Notes under the pieces: generated by a model
Seen by the model: only the letters and a program-made list of their open reading frames with translations
What the model was told of the DNA's origin: nothing
The model's database searches: none
Position numbers and translations under genes: made by a program
Shown: piece after piece, positions 34,478 through 49,515 of the stretch
Layout: the number at the start of each line of letters is the position of its first letter
How positions within the stretch are numbered: the first letter of the stretch is position 1
Assembly (NCBI GenBank): GCA_958430865.1
Contig: CAUDNR010002557.1
Location: 84,748 to 148,747 of the forward strand
Reading direction: 5' to 3'
DNA length: 64,000 bases
DNA from: Entrophospora sp. SA101
Lineage: Eukaryota; Glomeromycota; Glomeromycetes; Entrophosporales; Entrophosporaceae

Positions 34478-35229
34478 TTAATCTTTATCTAAATTAGTGT
34501 TATCATCATATTCATCATGAATCAAAACATAATCTCTACTACTAAAACCAAACTTCAATACATCAGAAGGAAATAATTCAACATATCTTGAAGGCGGAAT
34601 AGGTTTTTTATTAACAAAAGTTGAATTTGTTGAATCAAGATCAATTATATAAGGTTTTATTTCATATTTGGATTCTCCTGTTGCTTTATCTTTTATTGCT
34701 ACTTCACGGAATTGTAATGCTGCATGTTGACTAGAACATGAAGGGTGATCAATTGGAATGTCAGCAACCTAACACATTTTTTTTATTATTTGTTGGTTTT
34801 TATAACAAACAATTAAACTGAATGAGAGAAAGTCAACGCTATATAAAAAAAAACCATTGAAAATAATGCCAATAGTACCTACCTTTCTTTCACGACCTAA
34901 TAAATATGCACTTTGTCGATGGATATGAAGAACGTCTATTAAATATATTTTGGATGAATCATATTATGCATATATATATATATATATATACACATATATT
35001 TATTTGAAATACCTATTTGTTGATCTCCTTTGAAAACATAAAGCCTCCATTTTTTTGTTGGCAATTTTGCTTCTGGTGGTTCATAATATTTTAAAACAAC
35101 ACCATTAAATGAATTTGTTTCCGCTGCAAGTTTTCCTGATAATTCAAAATTAGGTTTTGCTACTACTGTTGACGCTGTTGATGCTGTATCTTCTTCTTTT
35201 CGTTTTTTATTTTTAGAGGTAGAGTCCAT
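34478..35229 (-). CDS. SNIP1/Pml1-like FHA-domain protein (copy 2)
   Basis: Exons 35229-35013, 34935-34883 and 34768-34478, encoding the same 186 residues as copy 1 with a complete FHA domain. The 5' flank is also the same for more than 300 bp, so its promoter should be intact and two copies may be expressed. Confidence 0.82.
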
Positions 35230-35596
35230 AATTAATAATAATATTTCCAGATCAACATTTTTAGTGCGCCGAAATTTATTTTAGTAATATCACATGATCA
35301 TATCAGCATAAATATCTATTAATCGCTGTTGTTCTGTAAACGTTGATGAAAACAAATAAGAAGAAAATTATTGAGATGATTCAGGTAGTGGTGATGATGT
35401 AGATTTGATAAACAGCTTATAAAGAAGCAGTTGTTAAACCAAATCTAGATTCGCTCAAGATTTTTCTACAAAACCAAATGCATTTTTACATTCAATGAGT
35501 TTATTTCGTGATGCTACATTACATTAACTTTACGAAGCATTCAAACTAGAACAGTATATTTACTCACGTGACCATAAACGAATTGAATAACTAATA

Positions 35597-36742
35597 CAAT
35601 GTGTGACAAAAATTAAGTGGTTCGCGTCATGTTTTGACAATATTACCCTATAATATATTAGGATATATTTAAATCGATTTGTTTTGTTTTGGAATCATTG
35701 TCATAATGTCATCTTCCAATAAAGATACCCAAAGAAAAGCGATATTGCAATTTTGGAATAATGGAAACCACTTCAGCAAGATAAATACATTATAGAACTG
35801 GCATCATAACTTCAACCATATACCACATACAGTCTTAAGAAATTAAAAGAAAAAGGCGATGATTCAAGAAAAATTGAAAACAGTCTTTCCAAAAAAATTA
35901 TCGCGCATGAATCAAAAGCAATCGGACAATATTTGCGCAGTGACCACAAGAAATTTATCAAATAATGTCGCTAAAGTGACCCGTATGACGAATTCAAGAC
36001 ATTCGGAAAGCTCAGTTACAAAAATAGTTTGCCTTTAAAGATGCTTATGCTCAATGTTGATCACAAAGAAGCTCATGTTTAGTTGAGCGACTAGATACCT
36101 CAAAGACAACTGGGAGACTCTATTTTCTGATGGCTTCCTTTCAGCTATTCAGCAATACTATAACACAATGGTACAAAGGTAAAGGACCAGTACGAAGGAT
36201 ATCGAACTAAAATTTTTGTATGGATGATTTTGTACACAAGGAAAAACTTATCTTTTTTGCTTTAGAGGAATCATGAATGCAAATTTTTATGCTGATATAT
36301 CACAAAGTCACAATTAAGAGATCAATAGAGTGCTCGGAAACAATTGGCGTCTTCATTCAGAACCAGAACCGGAACATGCAAGCAGGATTTGTCAAACATT
36401 TCTGAGTGAAAATTTTCCTGACGTTATGGACTGACCTTCAATAGTCCAGACTTAAATCCAATTGAAAACTGTTGGGTAATTGTTAAAGAAATGTAGAAAT
36501 GCATACGCCTAAAGCGGTATATTATGGAGTGATAGGATAGAATTCCAAATAACACTATAATTAACTTTATTAGTTCGACGAGAAGAGGATGTGCGAAATT
36601 AATGGCGAAAGAGTAAATTATTAATTTTTAATCAATTAAAACTTTAGATTTTATAGATTTTAATCTTTATTTTGATATGTTTTTTATGCAATGGTTTTTG
36701 AATAATGAATAAATAAAAAATTCCAAAAATTTTTACACACTG
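35597..36742 (+). mobile_element. Degenerate Tc1/mariner-family transposon (copy 2)
   Basis: Same element as 5498-6643, with TA at both ends and the same transposase breaks. It was carried along by the block duplication and is not an independent insertion. Confidence 0.85.
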
Positions 36743-36744
36743 TA

Positions 36745-38898
36745 AATAACAAACAGAAAATTAAATTCATAAGCACACGGCTACTGATTCTATTGGAAAT
36801 CAAGAGCAAGATTAAATCTTAACATTTGATTTTACTCTTTGAAGATAAAGTTTGCATTAAATTGAAATTTTGAAAATTTGTTATATATTTATGTTTACTC
36901 TCATTTTTTCCAACTAAACAAATGGTTTAAAAAATAATTCACCTGGAATAACACAGCCGAAGTTTTACAAGTATTAAGGATTTTATACATTTTGTAATTA
37001 CACGATATATTCATGTGAGGACATGCTCATCTTTTTTCCATTACATTTGTTATATTTTTGATAATCAAATATTGCAACATTAACAACCTAGACTTCATTA
37101 ATCAAAAAAATAAAATCACAGACATTTAAAATGATGGAGATTGACTTGATTATCCACTAATAATAAATAGTGATTGTAACTTGAACACTTACATACATCT
37201 TTAATATGATCTAATTATCTGTTTATTTACTTAAAGTTGCTTCAATCCCTTTAAGCAAGAATCAATAACTATAAAATTTATGATCTAAAACGACTCGAGT
37301 TACATTTAATAAAAAACAGAGTTTTAAAGAGATTAATCTTTTATTTATAATAACCAATCCTGCTTCACCTCCCCTACTCGATCATAAAGCGATCAAAATT
37401 TTCTTCTAAATTATTTCCTCGCTCACAAATAAAGTTAGAATTTATTCATGTTGATATTTTTACAAAGAAAAATTAGATCTTCAACAAGCAATTCGCTAAT
37501 TCGTCTATCAAATCGTTAATAAAACATATGAAATTAAATATTTCCATAAATCTCAATTTCCTTACTAATTAAACTATAATATCTTCACGGAATCATAAAA
37601 TTCAACTTATTGCTGCTGGTAAATTCGTTCCAACACTTTACTATGGTTCATTTACTGTAAACTGGTGGATTTTTGATAATTGAAAAACATCCAAAGGTGA
37701 AAAACAAGCATATATTCATATACTGTACGTTTAAATATGAGATTTCAATTGGAGCTCTATGAGACAAAATTTATTGTTCGTGCTGTTAATGAAATAATGA
37801 TACTAGACTAGTAATGAATTTGAAACTTTTTGGAATTTATTATGTTAGCCTATCAAATCTCGCTTTCCTCTATAATAAAGCCTTCTGAAATCTTATTCGA
37901 TTACGGAATTTTAGGCTTTCAAAATAGGTTTTTTTATGATCGCCCAAAATTTATTTAGCTCCAATTCATAGACGGATCGGCCATTAAGACTTGCGCAAAA
38001 ATAGTTTAGCTTGTTTGTAATTAGGTCATTTAAAGTCGTGGCAGTTTAAGAAAAGTTGTGAATCTATTTGTTGATGGCAGCAACCAAAGAGCATAAATTT
38101 TACTGTTTGTGGTTCGACCAGAATTGTTGTTACATAGATGAAGGTATTATTAAAGACGGTAAATCCGATATCTCTGCTACTTCTTCTCCAGTATTGACAC
38201 ACACGCATAAGAATATCTGTATAATGGTATTCGGCCATTTGAGAAAACATAGGAAACTATAAAAGCAATTTGAGTTAATACCAGTTCTACGTGTAACTTT
38301 TCATGTAGATAATTTTCGGCTTAGAAATAATATTGAGATTTTTTCCTAAAACAATAACCAATTCCTTGAAATACATCTTCTCTGAGATGCTGGACAAAAG
38401 TTTATTATACTAAAACAATTTTAATTTATATTATATATATAACGATTAATAAATTAATTAATATGTGAAATCGAATTGAAATCTAAGATAACAAATTACA
38501 ACTAAATATGGAGGAGTGTTTGGATACGAAGTTTCATTTGATTTTTTCATTTATTTTCACGTACAATAAGGTTCAAAGATATTACAAACATCTAGAAATA
38601 AATAATCAATCAAGAGGATCATCACCAAAATTACTTTGTGGCGTTATATTCCTGACTTTATTGGTTCAATTGACGAAATAAAAGGTAACAGTAACTTTGT
38701 TTTAATTTGAGCAAAAAATAGGCCGTATGGGGGTTTATTGGAAATGTAGCCAAATAAATATGAATTAGAATTTTCATTTGTGTTAAAAGTAATTTATACA
38801 TAACAATATCACATTTATCTAAAATTTGTTTATATTTATATTTATATATTTATATTTGCTGCAGTTATTTATATATAAAATGTTCAATGAAAAAATTA
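36745..38898. other. Gene-poor interval (copy 2)
   Basis: Counterpart of 6646-8800. It contains the shortened T-run (about 37032-37037) that shifts the offset between blocks by one base. No gene recognised. Confidence 0.45.
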
Positions 38899-39502
38899 CT
38901 ATAATTTTTGTAATTTTTGAATAATATTCCTATTGTTATTATTAACACTACTAATACGACTACTAATACGACCACTACTATTATTATTGCTACTGCTACT
39001 GATACGACCATTAATACGACCACTATTATTACCACTACTATTATTAATTGTAATTTTTAAAAAGTATTTCTTTTTAGATTTTTTAAAATTTTCATTATCA
39101 ATCTCACAAAGATCTTCTTCTCTAAAAGTTAAATTTTCATTATCAACATTGTTATAATCATCGTCATATTTCATTAAAGATCCCTTGAAATTTTCATTTT
39201 CATTATCATCTTCATTGTCAAATTCATTCATGAATTCATTCGCCCGAAATAATGATGAAAATGATGAACTATGAGATAATGACGAAGATGTTGATGTTGA
39301 TGCTGATCGAATGCTACTATAAATAATGAAAATCCAAAAACAAAATAATTTGAATCAATGCTATTGATATATCTTATTACGCAAATACAAAAACAAGTAT
39401 AGTATAGGCTTACTTGTTATTAATGCTTAAAGGGATTATTAAACTATTAATATTATTATTGTAATAATCAGCCTCGCTATTATCGTCAATATAGAAGTCC
39501 AT
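38899..39502 (-). CDS. Asn/Ser/Glu-rich hypothetical protein, 168 aa (copy 2)
   Basis: Exons 39502-39414 and 39316-38899, identical in sequence to copy 1, including the ENFKGSLMKY motif and both splice sites. Function unknown. Confidence 0.58.
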
Positions 39503-42500
39503 TTTTATATGTTTGTGTTGTATATCAAGAGTGTATATAAAGTTTGAAGGATAGGATTGAAAAAATATATTTTACAAATTTTTTTATAATTTATTATTGT
39601 TTATTATTATATTCCTGACCAGAGGAACTCTATGTAAATTTTTTTTAAAGAAAACAGAAAAAAATTGTGTAAAATATATTTTTCAATATATTTGTTTTAT
39701 AAAGGTTGTCGAGAGGAAAGGGGAAAATTGTTTTTTTTTTGGGATTTTAATTTTTGAAGGTGGAACAAACTATTTATATAAATTTTTTTATGGTTGAAAA
39801 ACAAGAAAGTTGAAAAAAAACGAGAAATTGAGAACAAAGAACAATAATAACTATTATGTGCATCTAGAAATACATACAATGTACGAGTATTATTAACATC
39901 AATATGATGTCTTAAATCTTTTTCCGAGTTTTAGGTTTTGAAACGAAAAACAAAAAAATAAACCTAAGCTATATAAAAAACAGTTCTTTCTATTTTATTA
40001 CTACATCACTGTAGTTTTTTTTAGCTCTCGGCAAAACCTTTATCAAAACGAAAAATATATTAATTTAACAATAAATTAAAAATGTACATACATGCATATC
40101 AAACTTAAAAGGTTCCCCTGCCTAGCATTTTATATCAATGAAAAATTGAATCTTTAATATGAACTATACCATTTTAGAATAACATTAAATTTAAATTATT
40201 ACCAAAATTAGCATAATTTTAGTAAATCTTCGAAAAAAAATTCCTGTATATATATTAATATTAATATTAATTCGTGACACTTGTTGCAAATAAAAAAATT
40301 CCTTGTAAAATTAATATTAATTCGTGATACTTCAATTTTAGAATTGGCGCAAATACTAACTGTAAAGCAACTCACTACCTTTTAAAAATTGCAATTGTAC
40401 TTGTAATACATGACATGAATCTCAATGTATCAATATACCAATTTTCAAAGAGGCTTTCTTATAATGCATTTTACTTTTATATAGTGAGTGATCATTAACT
40501 ATTATTGGCTTACCAAAATGGTATCTGCCCTTCAGGGGCAACAAACAAGCCAAGAAACAATTCATCGCATCCAGATTTTTATTTAAACTTTATATCAAAG
40601 GTTTTATTATTTTCAAAATTTGCCGTCTGTTATATAATATATTGTAAATAAATTTCTTAAAAATACTTTCGCGTGATATTTTCCCTAAATTTTATTGGCC
40701 AAAACATTTGATCTGCTTGTATCACAATGATTTTCTTAATTTTATTGGTCAAGATTGTACACGTGTTAATTAATAGATTTTGAGCCTTGCCTGGATTCCT
40801 AAAAATCACTATATAAATTTTAATTGGTGAATGTTAATTAATGACCTGTGTGGGTGCATTTCCAAAGAATTTACTTGGTTCTCACTAGAATAGTGAGGAT
40901 TCATATAAATGATCGACATCTACTTAATATAATTTATATTAACTCATTCATATAAGGAGTACCCATATACCAAGTATAAAAGTGGCATTGTTAAATCTGC
41001 TGAGCCAAATTTTAACATTTGTTTATTCGTTGATTGGTCGTATTAATAATCATGTGACAAATGATCATCGAATTTCGTACAACACCATAATTTTATTGAA
41101 TTATTGCGTTACAATTAATCGGCAGTTATTTTACGTATATATCACGCACGGTTAAGAAGATTGGAATCTTAAAAAGAATTCTCATAAAAAATCGAAATGT
41201 GACACAACATTTTATTAATATTAGTAAGCGCACGACCACAATTTAGTAACATGGTACTTCTCTATTATGTGTATATTCCATCCAAGTCGCTTCATTCATG
41301 ACAAAAAGATTATTCATATATAAAAATTGAAGATTGCATAACTTTATAGTATAAAATATGATCAAATCGGTATTTAACGCTGGATATCAGCTTTAGAAAG
41401 AGAGTTGTTCCCGTGATGCTGAGTTCACAAGCGAATTCTAAAGACCCAAAGTGCTTGGTGTTCAAAGATTATATGGGACGTCATCTGAGAAAATCTGTCA
41501 AAAATTTTTTTTTGTATTTTTGATACAATGATGCGGTTATATGTAATTTGAGGCAAGGAATCTTTTCAGCTTAGAAATATAGCCGTATTTACTTGATAAA
41601 TTTTTGAAATATCATCGATTTTTAAAAAATTACAAATATCGAAATTACTAATAAAAAGGTTTGAAACCCCCTTTTTCTCAAAATGTCAAAAAAAATTTTT
41701 TGACTGATTTTCTCAGATGAGGTCCCATATACTTGTCAAGAAAATAGTGATCTCATGTTCAAGCTAAATTACATTGCTATTTGTTAAATATTTCGGTTCT
41801 ATAGTCCAAGAACATTCATAATACAAAGTCAATGCGCTTGCTATTGTGCAAGTTAAAGCTTTTAACCTCTTGTTACTATTATATTCATGAACAAATGAAA
41901 GAAAATGACAACACTACTTGTAAGAAAATTATGCATTATATCACAATATGGCCTATTCGAGAAAAGAAATTTTGTGGTTCAAGTTAAGCTTCAGAACTTC
42001 CAACTCTCGCTCATTAAACGGATTGATATGAAGATTGAAATTTTTAGTTTCTAATTATTGATTCATATCTATATTTAGTGGCATCACGGCAAAGGATTTA
42101 TTTATGCTAATAGTGCGATTTTTTCCAATGGAATATTTAATATTTGTAAACAATTTAATTAAAACACAAACAAACATTGCATCAATTTTTTGACTATTTC
42201 AGGCCATTCAATCGACGCGCTAACCAAATCCGAAAAATCTATATACTGCAAAATAATTTCTAAAATTAGACTTGTATAATGTTAAGGCGCAGTCGAATTT
42301 TCAGACTAGGTATATAATAGAGGAAATGTTCATTTTGTTACATCACAATAAAATTTTAGCCATGATCATCTTAAATATTAATTTTCACGTGACTTACTAA
42401 CAATGTACTTGTTAAAGAACAAGAAAAAACGAGGATATTAAATAACATTGACAACTTAAGCAACTCCATAAACACAAATTATTGAATTGACTATTTTTGA

Positions 42501-43084
42501 ATTGACTATTGAATTTGATAACTGAACCAGCTATTGAGTTGACTAATGAATAAGCCCTAAACCGACTGGAATTTCATAACTAATTAATTATTAATTAATC
42601 AAAATATTTTTACCAATTAAATGTGATTAATGTGTTAGACAACTGATAAATCAATTTGATTTTATAAAATAAACAAACAAATGAATTAATTGGATGAAAA
42701 CAAATAAATATAATTTTTTTTTTTAGAAAAGTGCTGGATACGTTTATTTAAACATTAATTAGCGCACTAGTAAACAAATAAATCCTTTGTGAGAGTTTCT
42801 GGTGATTGAAAGAAGTTACACGCGTTCAAAATATACAACAAATATAAACTAAACCTTCAAAATATGCATCATTATATATTTATATAAAAAGAAATGTACC
42901 ATGTATATTATGATATGTTTATAATATTGGTTAGATTTGTTATTTGTTGGAAAAAAATATAAATTGAAAACATTTCCATTTTTTTCATTCTCAAAAACTT
43001 TTTTTTTCTTTTTATAAAAAATTTTTTTTTTATAGAATAAAAAATACTCTTTAACCTTCATTTTTATCAAAAAAACTAATTAAT
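39503..43084. other. Long intergenic region between divergent genes (copy 2)
   Basis: Counterpart of 9405-12986, with the same local repeats and inverted-repeat element. No gene recognised. Confidence 0.5.
41470..41731. mobile_element. MITE-like inverted-repeat element, ~260 bp (copy 2)
   Basis: Same element as 11372-11633, with TATATGGGAC outer ends in inverted orientation. Confidence 0.75.
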
Positions 43085-44023
43085 ATGAATAGACAATTCA
43101 ATAAAATTTTTGGTAAATCATCAAATAATAACAATAGCAATAGCAATAATAATAATAATAGTAGTAGTGGTGGTAATAATAACAATGAAGATTCATCGTC
43201 TTCTATAATGGTAAGTCATATTAAATCCTTCTTTCCTTTATATCACCTAAAACCATTTAATTAACATACATACATACATACATATATGTATATATAAAAG
43301 GATCATCAAAATATGCAATCTAATTCGCATCATCGTCAACAGCTAAAAAATAAACAACCTCACATTTCAAAACAACCTCATCACCATCAACAACCAACAC
43401 CTCTCATTCCTGACTTCGTATCTCAAGACGGTAGCAACGACAACAATAATGATAGAAATCCAAATTTATTATTGAGAAAAAGTAAATCAATAAAAGTAAA
43501 TAGGGATAATCGTGGCGGAAATAGATCAAGGACAAATAATCTTATTAATAATTCTCATCATCGTAAATCAAAATCTTTAACCGGCCTACTTGAATCATTA
43601 AATGATTATAATACCAAGGATAATAATCGTAATAACAATTACAATAGCAAATTGTCATCTTCACCGCCTTCCAAAAATCCGGAGGCTCTTTTCATACGTG
43701 GTTTAGCTCTAGAAGCTGCTATGAATAATGCAAATAATAATAATTCTCGTCTAAAAAATCCTAATAAATTATCTATAAATAATAATAATAATTCAGATGT
43801 GTTGTCATTTGCAACTGCGTCAAATCTTTTGTTATCAAATTCCAACGACAATAACAATTTTGGTAATAAAAAAAATTTGAAATTCAATAATAAGTCACGA
43901 TCCTCTCCTCCTCATTCTGCCTTATCATCATCACCAACTTCTCCAACATTTAAACCAGCTTCAAGATTATTATCAAGATCTGTCATAAAACCAATAAATA
44001 GAAATAGCGATAGCGATAGCGAT

Positions 44024-44054
<31 letters not shown>

Positions 44055-47000
44055 ATAACGACGATAACGACGATGACGACGACGACGACGATGATGAAAT
44101 AACTGATTCAAGTGATGAAGATAATATGAATAAAAATAACCAATTAAATAATAATAATAATAATGTTAAAAATATTAATACTAAAACTATTAAATATGAC
44201 GAAGCTTCTTCTTCAGATGGTGATTCGAGCCCATTAGCCACAATAAAATCTAATTTATTGAGTAATCAAAATTCATCAAACGATTCCTCTGATTCATCAT
44301 CTACTGACAATTATGATTCTTCAGATGAAGAACAAAAACATGATAATCTCCTTAATAATAATAATAGCAATAACGAAGTAGAAGAAGAAGATGATGATAG
44401 CGATATAGAAAGTCCGTTTGTGGCTACAAGAACTTTAATGAGAAATCCCAAATCTCCAACTGTAAAAATTCAAAATGATTATTTGTCACGTGAAAATAGA
44501 AATGGTTACGATAAAGTAGTACCAACTAATACTACCAGAGATTTTAAAAAAATAAATAATAATAATAATAAAAGTAAAAATAATAATAATAATAAAAACA
44601 ACATTAATAGAGACTATAGAAATAATAATAGTAATAGTAAACGCAATGACCAACAAATAGATAGTGCATTTAATGAAAGAAGAAGAAGAAGAAGAAGCAA
44701 TGACGAGAAAGAGTTGACTAAAAAAACCGGTGGAAATAGAGATAATGGTGGCCGAGATTGTTTCTCCGATGATAATAACAATGGAAGGTTATACCCTGAT
44801 CTTAATATTGATTCGATTAGAAGAAGAAAAAAAAGAGGAGAAGATCGTATGCTTAGTAATAATAGTAGTAATAGTAACAGTACTAATGAAGATTTAAGGT
44901 TACGAGAATGTTTTTCAGATGATAATGGGAGAACTTCATCTAGATATAGAGATAATCGTTTAAAGTTGAATAAATTAAGCCATTTGGAAGGTGATAATCG
45001 GAGAATTAAAGAAAAAAACATTGAACAACAACAACATGACAACCATCGAAGAAAGCCAATCAAGTCTCGTAGCAATGAAAAGGATCAAGGACATGATAAA
45101 ATTACCTTAACGAAAGATAAAGAACATCATCAATCACAAAGACCGCAAACTACAAAAATTCGTGACAAACCTAACGAAGAAGCATCAAGCATCATCGTCA
45201 ATAATAATAATAGTAATAATAATGTTGATAATGAAGAACGCGGGCGTAAGTTATTAACAAATAAAGAGAATGAAGAAAAAAGTCATGATAAATCAAAAAT
45301 TGGAGATGAACATACAAGAAAAAAATCTAAAGAACGATCTAAATCTAGAAATAGAGAGAAAAAATCTCTTATTGATAATATATTTACGCGTCGCGAAAAG
45401 GTAAGGACATAATAATAATCAACATTATAATAATAATTTGTTTTTTCGACAAAATCTCTTTAATTAATCAATTAAAAATTATTATTCAGACAAAACTTAT
45501 TGAATCATCATCTACTGTAAAAGAATCTTCAAAAACTGGTGATATTAAGGTTCGTATTTATTTTATCAAAAATTATTTATATATATATTTATATTTATGT
45601 GTTTTTATGTTTGTACGTATATAGTATACTGTTCAGATATATGTTGAAGAAGTGAGCCAATTCAAGGATATGCAGTTAACAAATGAGACTACTGCATTGG
45701 GCGTTCTTACTAAATTTCGAAGTGAAAATACAATCACAAACGCAGATGCATGGACATTATTTGAAATCAATAACGAATATGGACTAGGTGAGAAACAATT
45801 ATTATTACGTCAGAAAGAGATATTAATAGTGTAAGAGAAATTTTCTAATGACAATGATGACAACTTTTTTTATTTTTAGAACGTCCATTCAGAGATTGGG
45901 AATGTGTTGCAAGAGTAATCCAGTATTGGGAAGTCGAGAAATCCAATGCATTAGTTATAAAGAAATATGCCCATAGAAATACATTGTCATTAAAGGTTGG
46001 TTGGTTTTGTTAATGATGATTTTTTAATATTTTTTAATTCTAATATTTATTTATGATATATGTGTTATTTATCATTATGCTATGAATTATACAGGGATTT
46101 ACTGAATCAAGCTCTCCAACGAAACAGGGTTGGTTAAATTTAGAAGGTAAAAAAGGTAAATGGCAAAAAAGGTATTTCAATATTAGAGATGGTTCTATAT
46201 ATCACAGTAAAGATTTAAAGGTATTTATTGGATTCATTGATTTACTGATCGATTAATATCTGTTTTAAAATTATTTAATCTAATATTTATATGTTGTCGT
46301 TTAGGGAACAAATGAAACATTCCTTTGTGCATTGACAAGTTTTGATGTGTACACAACATTACCAAAGTTTAATACAAAAGCTCCTACAAAATTCATATTT
46401 GTCATAAAGTCTCAGGATAAAATTACAATGTTTGAAAACCCTGAAGATGATTATATGCATGTATTATGTGCAAATAATTTGGAAGAAATGCAAGAATGGA
46501 TTTTACGTATAAGAACTTCAAGGGTAAATATAAATTTATGAATGCGTGATTGTGTAATATACTATATACATTGTCGTATATTTATTTACGTTATTTTTTT
46601 AGAATTATCTTATGCGTGAAGAAAGTCCTGCAACGTTTTCTGGAATAAATGAAAAAAAGATTAAACCAACGATTAATCTTGGTTTGCCTATAAGCAAGGC
46701 ATTACCAGATACTATTTCCGAGGTTATTATTTTGTATTCATTTATTTATTTAATGATTTTTTTTATTAGTGTACTAATGATCAATGGATTAATTAACAGA
46801 CTACATCATTATTGAGTGAAATAACATTTGAACTGGCTTCTTTTTCTCTTGACACTGCCAACACTTCACAAATACCACCATTGACTTCACCACAAGACAC
46901 GAATTTATCTTTTAGTTCAATTTCAAATTCTATCAACGCTAATAATAATAACAACAATAATAATTTGGGTAAGTTCAGTTCGGAAAATCATTTTACAACT

Positions 47001-47612
47001 TCTCCAGTTGAAGACTACAACAAAATATTGTCACCATTATCTCCATCATTATTATCATTATCATCTCCATCTGGCATAGGAGCGAATGATGGAATTAAGA
47101 AAAAAAAGTCATTTACTATATTAAAAAGTCTAACGTCGTCGGCAACAACAACAACATCACCATCGACTACCGCCTCCACAACAACTGCTGCTACTGCATC
47201 AGCGGTAACAGATGATATGTCAAGACCATTTGCTAGTGGATCATTGTTAGATTATAACGAAAAAAACCCACCATTGAAACAAACAGAACCTGAAAATAAG
47301 TCGTTCTTCAAAGGATCTTTATTGGCCACAAGTGATTCATTGTTTGAACAGGCCAAAGAAAGAGAAAAGGTCCGGCGTGTAGTCGGAGGAAGTGGTTATG
47401 TAAAAGATGCAATTTCTGGTACCACTTTGGTTAATATTGGTGATTCTTTACATTTCCAAAAAGGCTCTTTATTGAGTGGTAGAAAACATGATAATCCTGA
47501 GAATACTGTCTCATCACCATCAACAACAAATTTACAAGGAGGGCACCATTATATTCAACTTGAAGAAAATGTACGATTCAACAAAGGTTCTTTACTTGCA
47601 AAAGGAAAATAA
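43085..47612 (+). CDS. RA-PH domain adaptor protein, ~1280 aa (copy 2)
   Basis: Exons 43085-43210, 43301-45400, 45490-45549, 45625-45787, 45880-45995, 46095-46220, 46305-46523, 46603-46722 and 46800-47612. The coding sequence appears identical to copy 1, including normally slippage-prone Asn and Asp codon runs (GAC/GAT run near 44020-44100). Exact identity in such tracts implies a very recent event or an assembly artefact. RA and PH domains and four F-x-[KS]-G-S-L-L motifs are intact. Confidence 0.8.
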
Positions 47613-48309
47613 TTAATGTTTGAATCTATTATTTATTTATTCATTTTTAATATTCCTGGTGAATATTCATATCCATATTCATATTCATATTCATATCATA
47701 TGAATGTATGTAAAATATAATATCTGTGTGTGTGGTTTACATCTATATATATATTAATGTATAGTATTTTATATAAATAAAATTATTAGAATTTTAGAAT
47801 TTTAATTTGTGCCAGAATTGGTATAAAAAATTCCCAACTTGTGTAAGTGATCGAACTCGAACTCCATTATTAAAGTAAATGAAATTGCTCCACTAGTGAA
47901 TACCTTTTCATATCGAAAATTCTTCTCTGCATAAATCCATGGCTATTCAAAAAATGGGATTACTTTTTCGCTTAAATATCGCTTCAAAAGACTTGATAAT
48001 GAGAATATGTAAAATACTCTAAATTTTCATACAGTCGCGGGTATTGGTTAATAAGTTTTAGTGTAACTCTTCCGCGAATATCCTTGGTGCAAGATTATCA
48101 GCACTGAGGAATACACTAGTAAGACGCGTGGATGTTGTGAACACATCAAAACAAATTCTTAGTTTCCCAAAGACTTTTTTAGATGTGCATTTTGAAAGTC
48201 GACCGTTAATAGAAAGCCCATACTTAGTTCGGTAATACGCAAAGGTAGAATAATATAAGGAAGAGTTAAGATAAATTTTTGCTTTTACGTATTACCAAGT
48301 GGGAGTACT

Positions 48310-48998
48310 ATTTCGGCACTACGTGCCTCAAATCTAGGTTATCGAATGCAACGCACAAAGCAAAAGACGAATCACCATTTCGGTACTACGTACCTCAACC
48401 CAGGCATTCGAATGCAACATTACAAAGCAAAAGACGGATTACCATTTTAGCACTACGTTCTCCAAACCTCGAATTCGAATAAATCGTGAAAAGCGATTTT
48501 AGTTTACAGATGGGGGAGCATATCTATTTATACCTTTTTTGTTGTGATTTATTAGACTACTCGATCAATGCATCGTTTGACCACGAAATAGTCTATTTTA
48601 TGAAACATTACACATTGCACATTAGCAAGCTAAGATGTTTTGCATCCGGTCCGGGTATAGTCCTCACAATCGGCACATTGTACCTCAGCTGTCCTCGAGT
48701 GACGACGTAAACATGAAACAATCGTCATTGGATGCCCAAACGATACGTCATGCTTCAGCCTGGCCCTCAAGTGACGAGACAAACGCAAACCGCACGTCAC
48801 GCTATATTGCATTCTCAAAAGACGACGTAAACACAAATCAGTTGTCATTCGCCACCCAACGACACGTTGTGCCTCAACCTAGTTCTAAAGTGACAAGGAA
48901 AACGCATTTCGATCATTCTAGATGAATAATAGGTTATAGTGTCCCATTTCTGACGACGCAAGCATAAAATTGTCGTCACTTTAATGATGACACAGACA
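48310..48998. repeat. 67-bp and ~72-bp tandem repeat clusters (copy 2)
   Basis: Counterparts of the clusters at 18212-18382 and 18570-18900, with the same unit number and spacing. Unit number in tandem arrays usually drifts quickly, so this identity again points to a very recent copy. Confidence 0.75.
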
Positions 48999-49324
48999 TA
49001 TTCCCGTTGTACTTGCCTAGTCTAGTTAAGTAGTTACATAATCTAATAGATTAATGTAACAATCATTAATAGAGTCAATTAATTTAGTGTTAGGGTCAAT
49101 CTGTGAGTCAAATTATTATATACATCAAAAAAGTTGGTCAGACTTAATAGGGTCAAATCTATTAGTAGTCAACGGTTCATGATTAAGGAATGGCCACAAA
49201 AATTGTGTAAAATAAAAATGTTGTTAATGATTTTAGATGTGTGATTATTTCTAAACAGGTTTATTTATTTATATTATTTGATTTATGGATGGTTGTGGAT
49301 GAAATTTTTATTAATTTGCAATTA

Positions 49325-49515
49325 CAGTCTACTCTCTCTATAACGACCACTAAGTAAAATTTCTCTATAACTAACTTTCCTCTTGTCCCCGTTTCAATTT
49401 TTTATAATTAATTTCTCTCTCTATAACGACCATCTTAACAAACTCTCTCTATAACGACCAAAAGCAGAGAAATTACATATAGGGACAGAGGGTTCGTTAT
49501 AGAGAGAGTGAACTG
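49325..49515. mobile_element. pogo-like MITE with TA target duplication (copy 2)
   Basis: Same 191-bp element as 19227-19417, with CAGTCTACTCTC and GAGAGTGAACTG ends flanked by TA. Confidence 0.8.
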